This document shows, one piece after another, positions 1 through 8,686 of a DNA stretch of 64,000 bases. Every line of letters begins with the position of its first letter. The first letter of the stretch is position 1. The notes beneath the pieces are model-generated. The model searched no databases. It worked only from the letters and a program-made list of their open reading frames with translations, and was not told the origin of the DNA. The stretch comes from an uncultured Bifidobacterium sp. GTDB taxonomy: Bacteria; Actinomycetota; Actinomycetes; Actinomycetales; Bifidobacteriaceae. The position numbers were made by a program, and so were the translations under genes. The stretch covers positions 1 through 64,000 of the forward strand of contig NZ_CALYOY010000006.1 in assembly GCF_945269915.1 (NCBI RefSeq), read 5' to 3'.

Positions 1-10
1 TTTCAGCCTG

Positions 11-84
11 TGCCCCCACGGGGGCTCGAACCCCGGACACGCTGATTAAGAGTCAGCTGCTCTAGCCAACTGAGCTATAGGGGC
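11..84 (-). tRNA. tRNA-Lys (CTT anticodon)
   Basis: The reverse strand folds as a complete cloverleaf of 74 bases. The 7-bp acceptor stem pairs GCCCCTA with TGGGGGC, followed by discriminator A. The D arm carries AGCTCAGTTGGC, the anticodon loop reads CTCTTAA (anticodon CTT, lysine), and the T arm contains GGTTCGAGCCC. CCA is not encoded and must be added after transcription. Confidence 0.96.
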
Positions 85-112
85 GAGTGGCACATAGCTG
101 AGCCAAGATGTA

Positions 113-140
113 ACTATACACGGTTTTCCCCACCTCGCAA
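113..140 (-). promoter_or_regulatory. Promoter of tRNA-Lys
   Basis: On the reverse strand TTGCGA (135-140) and TATAGT (113-118) are separated by 16 bases. This places the transcript start about 20 bases before the mature tRNA 5' end, as expected for a housekeeping sigma promoter. Confidence 0.6.
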
Positions 141-249
141 CACGGCGCGTCACTGAGTACCAAAGAATCAGTCGACGAAACCGGCGGCTGGTTGAAAGAG
201 GAAAAGCTTGGAAAACAAGCAGACCCATGCTGGGATGAGCTGCACATTG

Positions 250-281
250 CCGGGCCTCCCCACCTTGGCGGGGAGGCCCGG
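250..281 (-). terminator. Hairpin terminator downstream of fhs
   Basis: A perfect 12-bp stem (CCGGGCCTCCCC with its complement) closes an 8-base loop just after the fhs stop codon. No T-run follows on the reverse strand, so termination efficiency is uncertain. Confidence 0.6.
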
Positions 282-292
282 ATGATCGGCAC

Positions 293-1813
293 TCAGACGA
301 TCTTGGGCATGGGGGTGGTCAGGGAGGTGGTCAGGTTGACCTGGAGGAGGCCGGCGCCGGTGTGGGACTCCGCCTTCTTCAGGGTGACCGTCCGCTGGTC
401 CTCGGGGGCCGTATCGTCGTCGGTCATCGTGGCAGGGGATTTGACGGCGACGATGGCCAGATCCTCCAGCTTGACACCGGCCTGGACACAAAGCCGCCTG
501 ACCTGGTCCAGGGACTGGCGGAAGCCGTCCTTCTCCACCACCCTGTCGCCGGGAACACCATAGGCGCTCTGAGCGATCCAGCGAATCTGGTCCAGCACGT
601 CCATCCCCCGATGGCTGGCTGTATCGGCATGGACAGCGGACGGGGTCCCCAGAGCGGCAATCAGGCCATCCAGCTGATCCTCCAAGGCCTGACCGCCATC
701 GCGGAAGAGGTTGCCCACAATGGGGTTGCGGAAGCCCAGGTCGGAGGCGGTCCGGCGGAGCTGCCCCACCTGGTCGTCCTCCCCCTCCCAAAGGTTGATC
801 ATCGGGAAGGTGGGGATGCCCAGCCCCTCCAAACGGTTGACATGGAAGGGATAACGCCACTGAAGCTTGGGGTCGTCCCGCCAGGTGGTGGCCCGGGTGA
901 CGACGACGGCCGCCGCGGGCCATTGGGCCCCGTACTCGCGGGCGGCGATGTCCAGCCACTTCTGGGCACCGGCATCGGCACCGTACCCCGCTTCGACGAT
1001 GACCACGTCATGGCGGGCACAGGCCATCTGCACACTGACCAGGCTGGGGATGCCGATGGAGACGTTGGCGAAGGGGCCGCAGTGCACATAGACCGGGGAC
1101 CCCTCAAGGGTTTCGGTGTAGGCCGGCTTGACGGCATCGGTCAGGATACCGGTGATCCGCCAGAGATCGATGAAGTCACCGAACTTGACGGGCCTGCCAT
1201 CCAGGGTGCCTGCCACCATGTCGGCCACCCGCGTCCCAATCTCCTCCATGCTCCGGGAGAGGACCACGATCTGCATCAGCTCGCAGGTGGGGGTCAGCAC
1301 GGTCCGCTCGGCCAGGTCGCCCCTGCCGCGGTCCACGGCAATCTGGCGGAGGGAGCGGGAGGGGACCTCGGAGACCCTGGGCACCAGGACCGTATCCAGC
1401 TTCCCCTCATCCACGGCCCTCTCGGCGAAGGAGACCAGCAGGTTCTGGGCTGACTCAATGGCCGCCATCTCGCCGCAGAGGCCCCAGTCCACCAGCTCGG
1501 GGTGAGTCAGCGAGGCCTTGCCGCCGCCGGAGGCCCCGCCCTTGGACCCTGCCGCCGTAATACCCATGCTGGGCTGACGCAGGACGGCAGCCGCATCCAC
1601 TCCCCTGGCGCGCAGGGCGTCGATCAGGGCGATGGTGGTGGTGGTCTTGCCCTCACCGCGCGAAGCCTTGAGCGGGGTGTCGGCGGTGACCAGGACCACC
1701 TTGCCCTGCTTACGGGGCTTGTCGGGATGCTCCTGGAGATCCTTCAGGTAGCCGAAGGCATCGATCTTGCTGAACAGACCGTATGGCCTGACGAAATCCT
1801 CAAAATCGGTCAT
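293..1813 (-). CDS. fhs: Formate-tetrahydrofolate ligase
   Basis: This cytosolic enzyme makes 10-formyl-tetrahydrofolate from formate, tetrahydrofolate and ATP, feeding purine and fMet synthesis. The protein is 506 aa, shorter than the common 555 aa form. The nucleotide-binding loop RGEGKTTTT lies at about residues 52-60 and is followed by the family stretch with LRQPSMG. I chose the ATG at 1813 because AAGGAAGGGGAG lies just upstream and the homologous region begins there; the reading frame stays open further upstream but without family similarity. It follows the C69 dipeptidase gene on the same strand after about 155 bases and ends at a strong hairpin. In bifidobacteria, formate from pyruvate formate-lyase is a plausible substrate source (inference). 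Confidence 0.95.
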   Translation of the reverse strand: MTDFEDFVRPYGLFSKIDAFGYLKDLQEHPDKPRKQGKVVLVTADTPLKASRGEGKTTTTIALIDALRARGVDAAAVLRQPSMGITAAGSKGGASGGGKASLTHPELVDWGLCGEMAAIESAQNLLVSFAERAVDEGKLDTVLVPRVSEVPSRSLRQIAVDRGRGDLAERTVLTPTCELMQIVVLSRSMEEIGTRVADMVAGTLDGRPVKFGDFIDLWRITGILTDAVKPAYTETLEGSPVYVHCGPFANVSIGIPSLVSVQMACARHDVVIVEAGYGADAGAQKWLDIAAREYGAQWPAAAVVVTRATTWRDDPKLQWRYPFHVNRLEGLGIPTFPMINLWEGEDDQVGQLRRTASDLGFRNPIVGNLFRDGGQALEDQLDGLIAALGTPSAVHADTASHRGMDVLDQIRWIAQSAYGVPGDRVVEKDGFRQSLDQVRRLCVQAGVKLEDLAIVAVKSPATMTDDDTAPEDQRTVTLKKAESHTGAGLLQVNLTTSLTTPMPKIV

Positions 1814-1968
1814 GGTCTCCCCTTCCTTGGGCCGCGTCATCATGGTGACGCCGGGTCCGTTTTTTGCTCGGTTCTCGTGGTGGACGGTGACCGGGACGAC
1901 CTGCCGGGGTGGGCAGGCCGGTCCCGGTGATGGCCTCGGTGGAGCGGATAGGCAGATGACCCGCCCAC

Positions 1969-3495
1969 TCACTTGTCAGACAGATGGTAGCCGTTGCGCA
2001 TGGCCATACTGGCCGTATACAGGACCTCACCCAGGAGGTCGTCGGTCTCCTTGCGGAGCCTGTCGGCCAGATCCTGATTGGCGGCCTCGAGAATCCGGTG
2101 GACCTCGAGGTTGTCCGTACCCTGATCGCCCCCCTCCAGGCGGCTCACCTGGTCATCGGCAGCGGCGATCATCCGGTGACCCGCCCCACCCATGTTCTGC
2201 TGGTAGCGGTCGATGGCAGCCGAGGTCGAGGCGAAGACCGAGTCGCTCAGGGCGGCGATCAGCCGGTCGGACCAGTAGAGGCTGTCGGTGGAGACCCGGT
2301 TGGTCGCCTTGCTCAGGTAGTCGGGCATCCGGTCCACATTGGCGTAGAAGGGAACCAGGGCGTTGAAGGCGTTGGACCCGTACGACATCCACTGGATGGC
2401 CCGGCAGGACTCGGGGCGGTAGGGCCGCAGCTGGATGACGGCCAGTTGGTCGTTCCTGTTGATGCCGATGGGACGGAAGAGACCGCGGGTGTGCTCGTCG
2501 CCGACCACGCTGTAGGGGTCATAGGGGGTCCCCTGATAGTGGGAACCAAGGAGGTACTTCACGTCCTCGATGGTGACCTTCCGCTCGGGCTGACGGCACC
2601 AGGGGATGTTGTCGCTGGTCGGGGTGTGGTCGGCATCAGGACCATCCCAAACCTCGTCGTAGGGGTTGAGGAAGCGCTGCATGTACCAGGCGCGGGGGGT
2701 GTTGTAGACGTGGTCGGAATCGCTGTGGGAACCGAAGGCATCTCGCGGATTGAAGGGGGAGGCAGGCTCGACGGCCAGATCCAGGTGGTTGTCGCTGATG
2801 AACTCGCGCAGGTCGGCCGAGCACATGTGGTCCTCCTGGTCGCCCAGGGCGTCATCCAGGTCGAACTCGTCGATGCCCAGCTGGTTGGGCATGGTCACGT
2901 AGGAGTCATCCGGAACCCGCTTGGCGATCCAGTGATGGCCCCCGATGGTCTCCAGCCACCAGATCTCATCCAGGTCGCTGAAGGCAATACCGTTCATCTC
3001 ATAGGTGCCGTACTCCTCCAGGAGGGCACCCAGGCGCTGCACGCCCTCCCGGGCGGAATGGATATAGGGGAGGATGATGGTGACCAGATCCTCCTCGCCA
3101 ATACCACCGGGCACCTCGGCCAGGTAATCATCATCCCCGGGCTTGCCCTGGGCGGGCGCCAGCTCCACCAAGGGGTCGGCCCCCAGAACACGCTCGTTGG
3201 TGGTGATGGTCTCGGTGGCCGACATGGCCACGTTGGCGCTGTTGACACCGGCCTCGGCCCAGAGCCCCTGGTCCGGGACGGCATTGGGTACCGAAGTGTA
3301 GCGCAGCGGGTTGTCAGGCAGGTCCATGGCCACGTGGCTCAGGACGCTGCGATAATGGCGGGGCTGCTCATCCGGTTCCACCAGGACGAACCGCTTGGGG
3401 CGGAACTCCCCGTTGGGCGAGTCCTCATTGCGGGCGATGATGGTTGACCCGTCATAACTGGCCTTCTTGCCGATCAGCAGCGTGGTGCAAGGCAT
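1969..3495 (-). CDS. pepD: C69-family dipeptidase (PepD type)
   Basis: The 508-aa protein starts MPCTTLLIGKKASYDGST, with the near-terminal Cys3 expected to become the N-terminal nucleophile of an Ntn hydrolase. IIARNEDSP follows, typical of peptidase family C69 (PepD of lactobacilli and bifidobacteria). It probably hydrolyses dipeptides in the cytoplasm; no signal peptide is visible. AGGAAGG lies upstream of the ATG. It is upstream of fhs on the same strand, but the pairing suggests no shared pathway. Substrate range cannot be read from the sequence. Confidence 0.88.
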   Translation of the reverse strand: MPCTTLLIGKKASYDGSTIIARNEDSPNGEFRPKRFVLVEPDEQPRHYRSVLSHVAMDLPDNPLRYTSVPNAVPDQGLWAEAGVNSANVAMSATETITTNERVLGADPLVELAPAQGKPGDDDYLAEVPGGIGEEDLVTIILPYIHSAREGVQRLGALLEEYGTYEMNGIAFSDLDEIWWLETIGGHHWIAKRVPDDSYVTMPNQLGIDEFDLDDALGDQEDHMCSADLREFISDNHLDLAVEPASPFNPRDAFGSHSDSDHVYNTPRAWYMQRFLNPYDEVWDGPDADHTPTSDNIPWCRQPERKVTIEDVKYLLGSHYQGTPYDPYSVVGDEHTRGLFRPIGINRNDQLAVIQLRPYRPESCRAIQWMSYGSNAFNALVPFYANVDRMPDYLSKATNRVSTDSLYWSDRLIAALSDSVFASTSAAIDRYQQNMGGAGHRMIAAADDQVSRLEGGDQGTDNLEVHRILEAANQDLADRLRKETDDLLGEVLYTASMAMRNGYHLSDK

Positions 3496-3858
3496 GAAAC
3501 CGCGCCTTCCTTTCCTCGGTTACTTCCAATCCCGACGAGGAGACCGATCCACAGCCGATAACAACCAGCGGGACGACCCCGCCCGATTCGGGTCGATTTG
3601 CGTTGTTTTCACTCTAGTGCCTGGCGCTCCCAACCAAGAGTCGGGTTCCGAGAATGCGTCGAAACCGGAAATGGCTGAAAACCGCTAGGGACAGCCGTCC
3701 GGCGCGGCCCTTGAGCTCGGAAAGGCCGACTTTGACAAACGTGAGTTTGGCTACAGACCGCCCAACCAGGAGACTTCAGCAAGGGGCTTGGGACCCAGCA
3801 GGATCAACACCCCCTGCTGCCCATCCCCGGTAACCGGCCAGCCCTGGAATACGAAAGC
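3496..3858. other. Intergenic region, no gene seen
   Basis: No credible open frame with a ribosome site is present. It must contain the promoter for the dipeptidase on the reverse strand. A possible element pair is TTGGTT (3632-3637) and TAGAGT (3611-3616), but their 15-base spacing is short, so I leave the promoter uncalled. Confidence 0.5.
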
Positions 3859-3886
3859 GCCCGGAACCCTCCAGGGAATTCCGGGC
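3859..3886 (-). terminator. Terminator of the ptsI-ula operon
   Basis: An 8-bp stem, GCCCGGAA with TTCCGGGC, closes a loop that itself contains CCCT/AGGG pairing. It stands about 65 bases beyond the EIIC stop codon and is followed on the reverse strand by GCTTTCGT. Confidence 0.55.
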
Positions 3887-3952
3887 ACCGGTCTCATGTG
3901 CCGTGCGGGTCAATCCGAACCCCGACGGTCAATCGACCATTCCAACCATCGC

Positions 3953-5494
3953 TCACTCCGCTGAGGAGGCTGCCTTGGAGGCGGCACGGGCGCTCTTGGC
4001 GGCGGCACGAGCCTCTTCCTGGGCCTTCTTCTCCTCGGCCTTGACCTCATCGATGAAGGCGGCGTGCCTGGTCGCAGGCATCCAACCGGTGTTGACCACC
4101 TTGACCTGCCAGATCCAGGCCAGGGCGAAGATCACGATGGCCAGGAGGACCAGCATCACTGCGCCTGCAGGAATACCGAGCTGGGCGAGTTTGCCCACCA
4201 CGGTGCCGTACCAGGCGAAGTCCGCGTCCCCGAAGGTCGCATTGGAGAGGCCGAAGCTGCCCAGGACGGTCATCAGGATGGCCGGAAGGAAAGTGATCAG
4301 CAGGCCGTTGATGAAGCCGCCGACGATGGCTCCCAGACGACCACCGGTCGCGTTGCCGAAGACGCCGGCACCGCCACCATCGAAGAAGTGGGGAACCATG
4401 CCGGGGAGGATCAGGGCCAGACCCCAAACCGGTCCAAGCCAGACGGCGATGATGACCAGAGCGACCAGGCCACCGGCGAAGGATGCCAGGAAGCCGATCA
4501 GGGAGGCGTTGGCGCCATAGGGGAAGACAATCGGGATATCCAGGGCGGGGCGGGCACCCGGAACCACCCTGTTGGCGATGCCCTGGAAGGCCGGCACCAA
4601 CTCACCCAGGATGATACGCACGCCGTAGAGGATGATGCTGACGCCGATACCGAACTGCAGGGCCTGCGCGAAGGCAGCCATGAAGAAGGCTCCCCAGTTG
4701 GCCGGATGCGAGGGGAAGATGGCAAAGGCGGTCTTGGCGGGAACCACGATCGCGGCCCAGACGGCGAAGACAAGGTAGAGGACGACCATGAGCAGGGTGG
4801 TGGAGACCATGGAGTCGCGCAGGAAGCTCAGCCCCTTGGGGAAGTCGATGTCCTCGGTGGAACGGGACTTCTTGCCCACTGCACTGCCGACGGCACCAGA
4901 GACGATGTAGCCCAGGGTGTTGAAGTGGCCGATGGAGAGCTTGTCGCTACCGGTCACTCTGTTCATATAGGGCTGGGCGAAGGCGGGCATGGCCACCATG
5001 ATCACGCCCATGAGGAGGGCACCGATCAGGATGATCAGCCAGGTGTTGCCCTTGCCGAAGCCGATCGAGAGGACCAGGGCCAGGAGGGTCGACATGAAGA
5101 CCATGTGGTGGCCGGTCAGGAAGACGTATTTCAGGGGGGTGAACCGCGCCAGAATCAGCATCACGATGAAGCTGAGCACGATGATGTAGGCCGAGGCTGC
5201 GCCGAACTGGCTGGAGGCCTGGGCCACGATGACCTCGTTTGTAGGCACCACACCCTGGGCTCCGGTGGCTTTGAAGACCAGCTTGCCGAATGGGTCCAAG
5301 GCGTTGGTGACCACGGTCGCGCCTGCACCCAGAATCAGATAGCCCATGGCCGCCTTGAGGGCGCCGGAGATGACCTGACCAGCGCTGCGCTTGAGGGCGA
5401 TCAGACCAATGGCCGCCACAATACCGATCAGGTAGGCCGGCACATTGAGAATCTCCTGGCTGATGAAATTCAGCACCGCTAGGAAGACGTTCAT
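3953..5494 (-). CDS. ulaA: PTS ascorbate-type transporter EIIC
   Basis: This 513-aa polytopic membrane protein is the substrate channel of a phosphotransferase system of the ascorbate-galactitol superfamily. The N-terminus (NFISQEILNVPAYLIGIVAA) matches the UlaA/SgaT pattern, and about ten hydrophobic segments follow. The C-terminal 40 residues are charged and alanine-rich (AEEKKAQEEARAAAKSARAA), probably cytoplasmic. The start is supported by AGAAGGACAG before the ATG. It is the last gene of the run ptsI, EIIA, EIIB, EIIC on the reverse strand. L-ascorbate is the family's best known substrate, but a related sugar acid is possible. Confidence 0.9.
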   Translation of the reverse strand: MNVFLAVLNFISQEILNVPAYLIGIVAAIGLIALKRSAGQVISGALKAAMGYLILGAGATVVTNALDPFGKLVFKATGAQGVVPTNEVIVAQASSQFGAASAYIIVLSFIVMLILARFTPLKYVFLTGHHMVFMSTLLALVLSIGFGKGNTWLIILIGALLMGVIMVAMPAFAQPYMNRVTGSDKLSIGHFNTLGYIVSGAVGSAVGKKSRSTEDIDFPKGLSFLRDSMVSTTLLMVVLYLVFAVWAAIVVPAKTAFAIFPSHPANWGAFFMAAFAQALQFGIGVSIILYGVRIILGELVPAFQGIANRVVPGARPALDIPIVFPYGANASLIGFLASFAGGLVALVIIAVWLGPVWGLALILPGMVPHFFDGGGAGVFGNATGGRLGAIVGGFINGLLITFLPAILMTVLGSFGLSNATFGDADFAWYGTVVGKLAQLGIPAGAVMLVLLAIVIFALAWIWQVKVVNTGWMPATRHAAFIDEVKAEEKKAQEEARAAAKSARAASKAASSAE

Positions 5495-5608
5495 TTCTGT
5501 CCTTCTTCTCTTGTCGTATTGACCGAACGAATCAGTGGACCGCTCCCACCGGGTTCATGAAACCCCGGCCAGGAACACCCACGGAAACATGGAAACAGCG
5601 GCCGGGAA

Positions 5609-5881
5609 TCAATCGGCGTACCGCTCCAGAATGCTTTTGATCTCATCCGTATCCATGAAATTCTCAACGGTTTCAACAGGGGTGGTGGTCCCCTCGAGCT
5701 CAGGTGCCAGCTGGGGCGAGGTGAGCACCAGATCGTTCATGTTGGCAGTGCCCTTGGCGCTTCCCGCATCGGAGGTGGTCACGTTCACGTCCATGCCCAG
5801 GTCCGATGCCACCTGCTCGACGTTGACCTTCAGCAGGACCGAAGTTCCAATCCCGTTTCCGCACACGCAGAGGATATCCAT
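5609..5881 (-). CDS. ulaB: PTS ascorbate-type EIIB
   Basis: A 90-aa cytoplasmic phosphocarrier that passes phosphate from EIIA to the substrate during transport. The phosphorylation loop CVCGNGIGTS lies at the N-terminus, and the phospho-accepting cysteine should be the one in CGNG (residue 7). I start at MDILCVCGNG because GAAGGAGC sits five bases before that ATG. An ATG five codons upstream is in frame but lacks a ribosome site. It lies between the EIIA and EIIC genes on the same strand. Confidence 0.9.
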   Translation of the reverse strand: MDILCVCGNGIGTSVLLKVNVEQVASDLGMDVNVTTSDAGSAKGTANMNDLVLTSPQLAPELEGTTTPVETVENFMDTDEIKSILERYAD

Positions 5882-5996
5882 AAGTTGCTCCTTCATTTGA
5901 TTGAGTACTGCTTTTGCTTCTTGATTCTTGCTTGTTACTGGGTTCTTGCTTGATGGTTCACGTTGGCGTTCGGACGGACACGACCCGGGGCCGACT

Positions 5997-6443
5997 TCAG
6001 GATTCCAGGATGGAACGGATCTGTTCAGGGGTCTGGGCCTGGGCCAGTTCCGCCGTCTTCTCCTTATTGGTCAGGGCACCGGCAATGGCCGACATGACCT
6101 GCAGGTGCTCCTGCTCGTCCCGACCGGCCAGACCGATGACCAGGCTGACGGGGTCGTTGGCCTTGTTGCCGAACTCGACCGGGGTGGACAGCCTGACCCA
6201 GCTCAGTCCGGTTCCCAGGACGGCGTCACCGGGGCGGGAATGGGCCAGCGCCAGACCGGGGGCGATAACGATGTAGGGCCCCATCTTCTCCACGGTCTCA
6301 ATCATCTGATCCGTATAGGCATCGGTGGTGAACCCCGAAGCCACCAGACGATCACCTGCCTTGCGGATGGCATCGCGCCAATCCGAGGCAGGCACGTCCA
6401 GAGCAAAGGACGAATCAGGAAGGAAGGCTTTGAAATCAGGCAT
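5997..6443 (-). CDS. ulaC: PTS EIIA (mannitol/fructose/ascorbate type)
   Basis: A 148-aa cytoplasmic phosphocarrier that accepts phosphate from HPr and donates it to EIIB. The active histidine is His68 in the motif APGLALAHSRP, which fits the PTS EIIA-2 family. AAGGAGCAGCA precedes the ATG. It lies 45 bases downstream of ptsI on the same strand and upstream of EIIB, so all four genes can share one transcript. The family also serves fructose and mannitol systems; the neighbouring EIIC and EIIB set the assignment to the ascorbate type. Confidence 0.88.
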   Translation of the reverse strand: MPDFKAFLPDSSFALDVPASDWRDAIRKAGDRLVASGFTTDAYTDQMIETVEKMGPYIVIAPGLALAHSRPGDAVLGTGLSWVRLSTPVEFGNKANDPVSLVIGLAGRDEQEHLQVMSAIAGALTNKEKTAELAQAQTPEQIRSILES

Positions 6444-6488
6444 TGCTGCTCCTTTTCCGGGGTTGGTTGAATCTGGACGTATCGGCCT

Positions 6489-8141
6489 TCACTCCCAGCC
6501 GCGCGGATGGTAGAACTCACCATCCAGGGCCCTGGCGGCCTCTTTCTTGGCCTCATCCAGGGTGTACTTGGTGAGCTCGGCCCGAACATCGTCCAGGGCG
6601 ACGGGGGTCATCGACAGGCTGGTGACGCCGATGCCGGCCAGGACCACGGCCAACTGCGGATCGGCTGCCGCCTCGCCACACACACCCACCGGCATATCGT
6701 TGGCCTGGCCGGCATCCGCAATCATCTTGATGGCCCGCAGAACGGCGGGGTGCCAGGGGGTCTGATAGTTGGACACGGAACCGAGGGTCCGGTCCGCGGC
6801 CAGGGTGTATTGGGTCAGATCATTGGTGCCGATGCTGACGAAATCAGCCACCTTGGCCACCTTGTCGGCCATCAGGGCGATGGAGGGAACCTCAGCCATG
6901 ACGCCCACCTTCTTCAGGCCCTTGCTCTTGCCCAGCCGGACGAAATAGTCGGCCTCATGCTCATCGGCCACCATGGGCGCCATGACCCAGAGGTCGGCAT
7001 CGGTCTGGGCGTCAGCCTGGGCCAAGGCCTCAAGCTGATCATCCAGGACCTGCTTGTGGACTTTGAGGGTGCGCAGACCACGCAGGCCCAGGGCAGGATT
7101 GGGCTCGTCGGCCTGGGTCAGAAAGGGCAGGGGCTTGTCGGCACCCGCATCCAGGAGACGGATGACCACCTTGCGTCCGGGGAAGCGTTCCAGGAGGGCC
7201 TTGTAGGCCCTGGCCTGCTCCTCCACACCGGGGGCCTGCTCATTGCCCAGGAAGAGGAACTCGGAACGGAAAAGACCCACACCTTCGGCACCGCATTCCA
7301 GCGCCGGATCGGCATCGGCGGGCTTGCCCACATTAGCCAGGAGGGGGATCTTATATCCGTCCTTGAGCTGACCGGGCTGACCGCGCAGAGCCTTGGCCTG
7401 ATCGGCCGCCTGACGGGCGCGCTCCGCGTCGGCGACCTGGCTGTCGGTGGGGTCGGCAATAACCAGACTGGAAGCGGCATCGACAATGACCTGCTGACCA
7501 TTACGCAGATCCTCGGCACCCTCGGCGCTGACCACCGCAACGATGCCGCGAGACCTGGCCAGGATGGCGGTATGACTTGTGGGGCCACCCTCACTGGTGA
7601 CGATGGCCAGGACCTTGGTCATATCCAGGCTGGACGTATCGGCCGGTGAAAGGTCGGGGGCAACCAGGACAAATGGGGTGTCGCTCTCGGGAACGCCGGG
7701 GGCGGGAACCCCGAGCAGGTCGGCGATGACACGCTGGCCCACGTCATGCAGGTCGTTGGCGCGCTCCCCCATGTAGCCGCCGATCTCCTTGAGCTTCCCC
7801 TCGAAGTCGGCGAAAGCCTCGTAAACCGAACGCTCGGCCGTCTTGCCGGCATCCAGGAAGGAACGGATCGAAGTCTTCAGGGCCGGGTCCTGGGCCATCT
7901 GGGCCAGGGCCGTCAGGATGGGAGCTGCGTCCTTGGCGCCTTCACCGGCCTGGGCCTTCCGGGCCCGCTCGAGCAGGTCCTGGTTGACCGTGTCCAAGGC
8001 CTTGCCGATCCGCTCGAATTCGGCATCGGCAGACAGCTGCTCGGACCTGGCATCGTCACCGGGCACATCCAGTCCGGCCGCCATATGAATGACCGGACCG
8101 ACAGCGATGCCGCGGCCGATACCCACACCCTGGATTTCCAT
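6489..8141 (-). CDS. ptsI: PTS enzyme I (phosphoenolpyruvate-protein phosphotransferase)
   Basis: This 550-aa cytosolic protein takes phosphate from phosphoenolpyruvate and passes it to HPr, energising all PTS transporters. The phosphohistidine is His190 in SEGGPTSHTAILARS, and the C-terminal PEP-binding domain carries GVGLFRSEFLF and the late motif VGVCGEAAADP. Length is close to the usual 570. AAGGAGTGCAG precedes the ATG. Unusually for a general PTS gene, it heads an operon with a substrate-specific EIIA-EIIB-EIIC set, while ptsH lies divergently across a 235-base region. This suggests the Ula-type system is the main or only PTS of the cell (inference). Confidence 0.95.
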   Translation of the reverse strand: MEIQGVGIGRGIAVGPVIHMAAGLDVPGDDARSEQLSADAEFERIGKALDTVNQDLLERARKAQAGEGAKDAAPILTALAQMAQDPALKTSIRSFLDAGKTAERSVYEAFADFEGKLKEIGGYMGERANDLHDVGQRVIADLLGVPAPGVPESDTPFVLVAPDLSPADTSSLDMTKVLAIVTSEGGPTSHTAILARSRGIVAVVSAEGAEDLRNGQQVIVDAASSLVIADPTDSQVADAERARQAADQAKALRGQPGQLKDGYKIPLLANVGKPADADPALECGAEGVGLFRSEFLFLGNEQAPGVEEQARAYKALLERFPGRKVVIRLLDAGADKPLPFLTQADEPNPALGLRGLRTLKVHKQVLDDQLEALAQADAQTDADLWVMAPMVADEHEADYFVRLGKSKGLKKVGVMAEVPSIALMADKVAKVADFVSIGTNDLTQYTLAADRTLGSVSNYQTPWHPAVLRAIKMIADAGQANDMPVGVCGEAAADPQLAVVLAGIGVTSLSMTPVALDDVRAELTKYTLDEAKKEAARALDGEFYHPRGWE

Positions 8142-8206
8142 ACTGCACTCCTTAGTGCCTGATCAGATCATTCGGCCAAGCCGGGGACCGACGTGACTGA
8201 AGGCGA

Positions 8207-8222
8207 TTGAAACGTCTTTCAA
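8207..8222. promoter_or_regulatory. Candidate LacI-type operator for ptsI
   Basis: TTGAAACGTCTTTCAA is a perfect 6-base inverted repeat around CGTC, just downstream of the predicted ptsI transcript start. Its form resembles binding sites of LacI-family repressors. The LacI gene at 8687 is the obvious candidate regulator (inference). Confidence 0.45.
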
Positions 8223-8234
8223 GTATCGCTGTTC

Positions 8235-8262
8235 AGTATACACATTTTCATTCATTTTTCAA
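8235..8262 (-). promoter_or_regulatory. Promoter of the ptsI-ula operon
   Basis: On the reverse strand TTGAAA (8257-8262) and TATACT (8235-8240) are 16 bases apart, with TGTG just before the -10. The start would fall near 8228. The inverted repeat AACGGTAATCGTT (8261-8273) overlaps the -35 end and could be a second regulator site. Confidence 0.65.
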
Positions 8263-8297
8263 CGGTAATCGTTTTCTGACCCTATCTGGGGACATGG

Positions 8298-8303
8298 TAT
8301 TAT
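8298..8303 (+). promoter_or_regulatory. Possible -10 element for ptsH
   Basis: TATTAT lies 73 bases before the ptsH start. The best -35 candidate is CTGACC at 8276-8281, 16 bases upstream, with four of six matches. The call is weak. Confidence 0.35.
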
Positions 8304-8376
8304 TTTGAGGAGCGTTTACTATCCGCTTCGGTCGGCATCGCTCGTCGACCGAAACTACCTAGGGAGCTGATTCATC

Positions 8377-8643
8377 ATGGCTACTGCACAGCGTTCCGCA
8401 CTCATCACCGACCCGGTCGGGATTCATGCCCGCCCCGCCTCGGAATTCTCCCAGGCCGCTTCCTCCAGCGGCTGCAAGGTGACCATCGCCAAGGGCGAGG
8501 GCACACCGGTCGATGCGGCCAGCATCCTCATGGTCATGAGCCTGGGCATCGCCAAGGGCGACCAGGTCACCATCACGGTCGAGGGCGACCAGGCCGAATC
8601 CGTCGCCGACGACCTGATCACGAAGCTGACCGAGGCTGAATAA
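8377..8643 (+). CDS. ptsH: Phosphocarrier protein HPr
   Basis: An 88-aa cytosolic phosphocarrier between enzyme I and the EIIA proteins. The active histidine is His17 in DPVGIHARPAS. A serine at residue 49 (DAASILMVMSLG) lies where the regulatory Ser46 of Gram-positive HPr proteins sits. GGGAGCTGATTC precedes the ATG. It is divergent from ptsI and 43 bases upstream of the LacI gene on the same strand, so the two are probably co-transcribed. Confidence 0.96.
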   Translation: MATAQRSALITDPVGIHARPASEFSQAASSSGCKVTIAKGEGTPVDAASILMVMSLGIAKGDQVTITVEGDQAESVADDLITKLTEAE

Positions 8644-8686
8644 GACCAGAAGCCGCATCACCCGGAAGGAAGGCTGAACAGGACCC

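Noticed and set aside
1814-1968. Tetrahydrofolate riboswitch before fhs
   Set aside because: The upstream segment shows no match to the riboswitch core as I remember it and no conserved stem pattern.
4064-5482. Long open frame antisense to the EIIC gene
   Set aside because: It is a shadow of the reverse-strand gene in GC-rich DNA, with biased Gly/Asp/His composition and no family motif. The same applies to the other long antisense frames.
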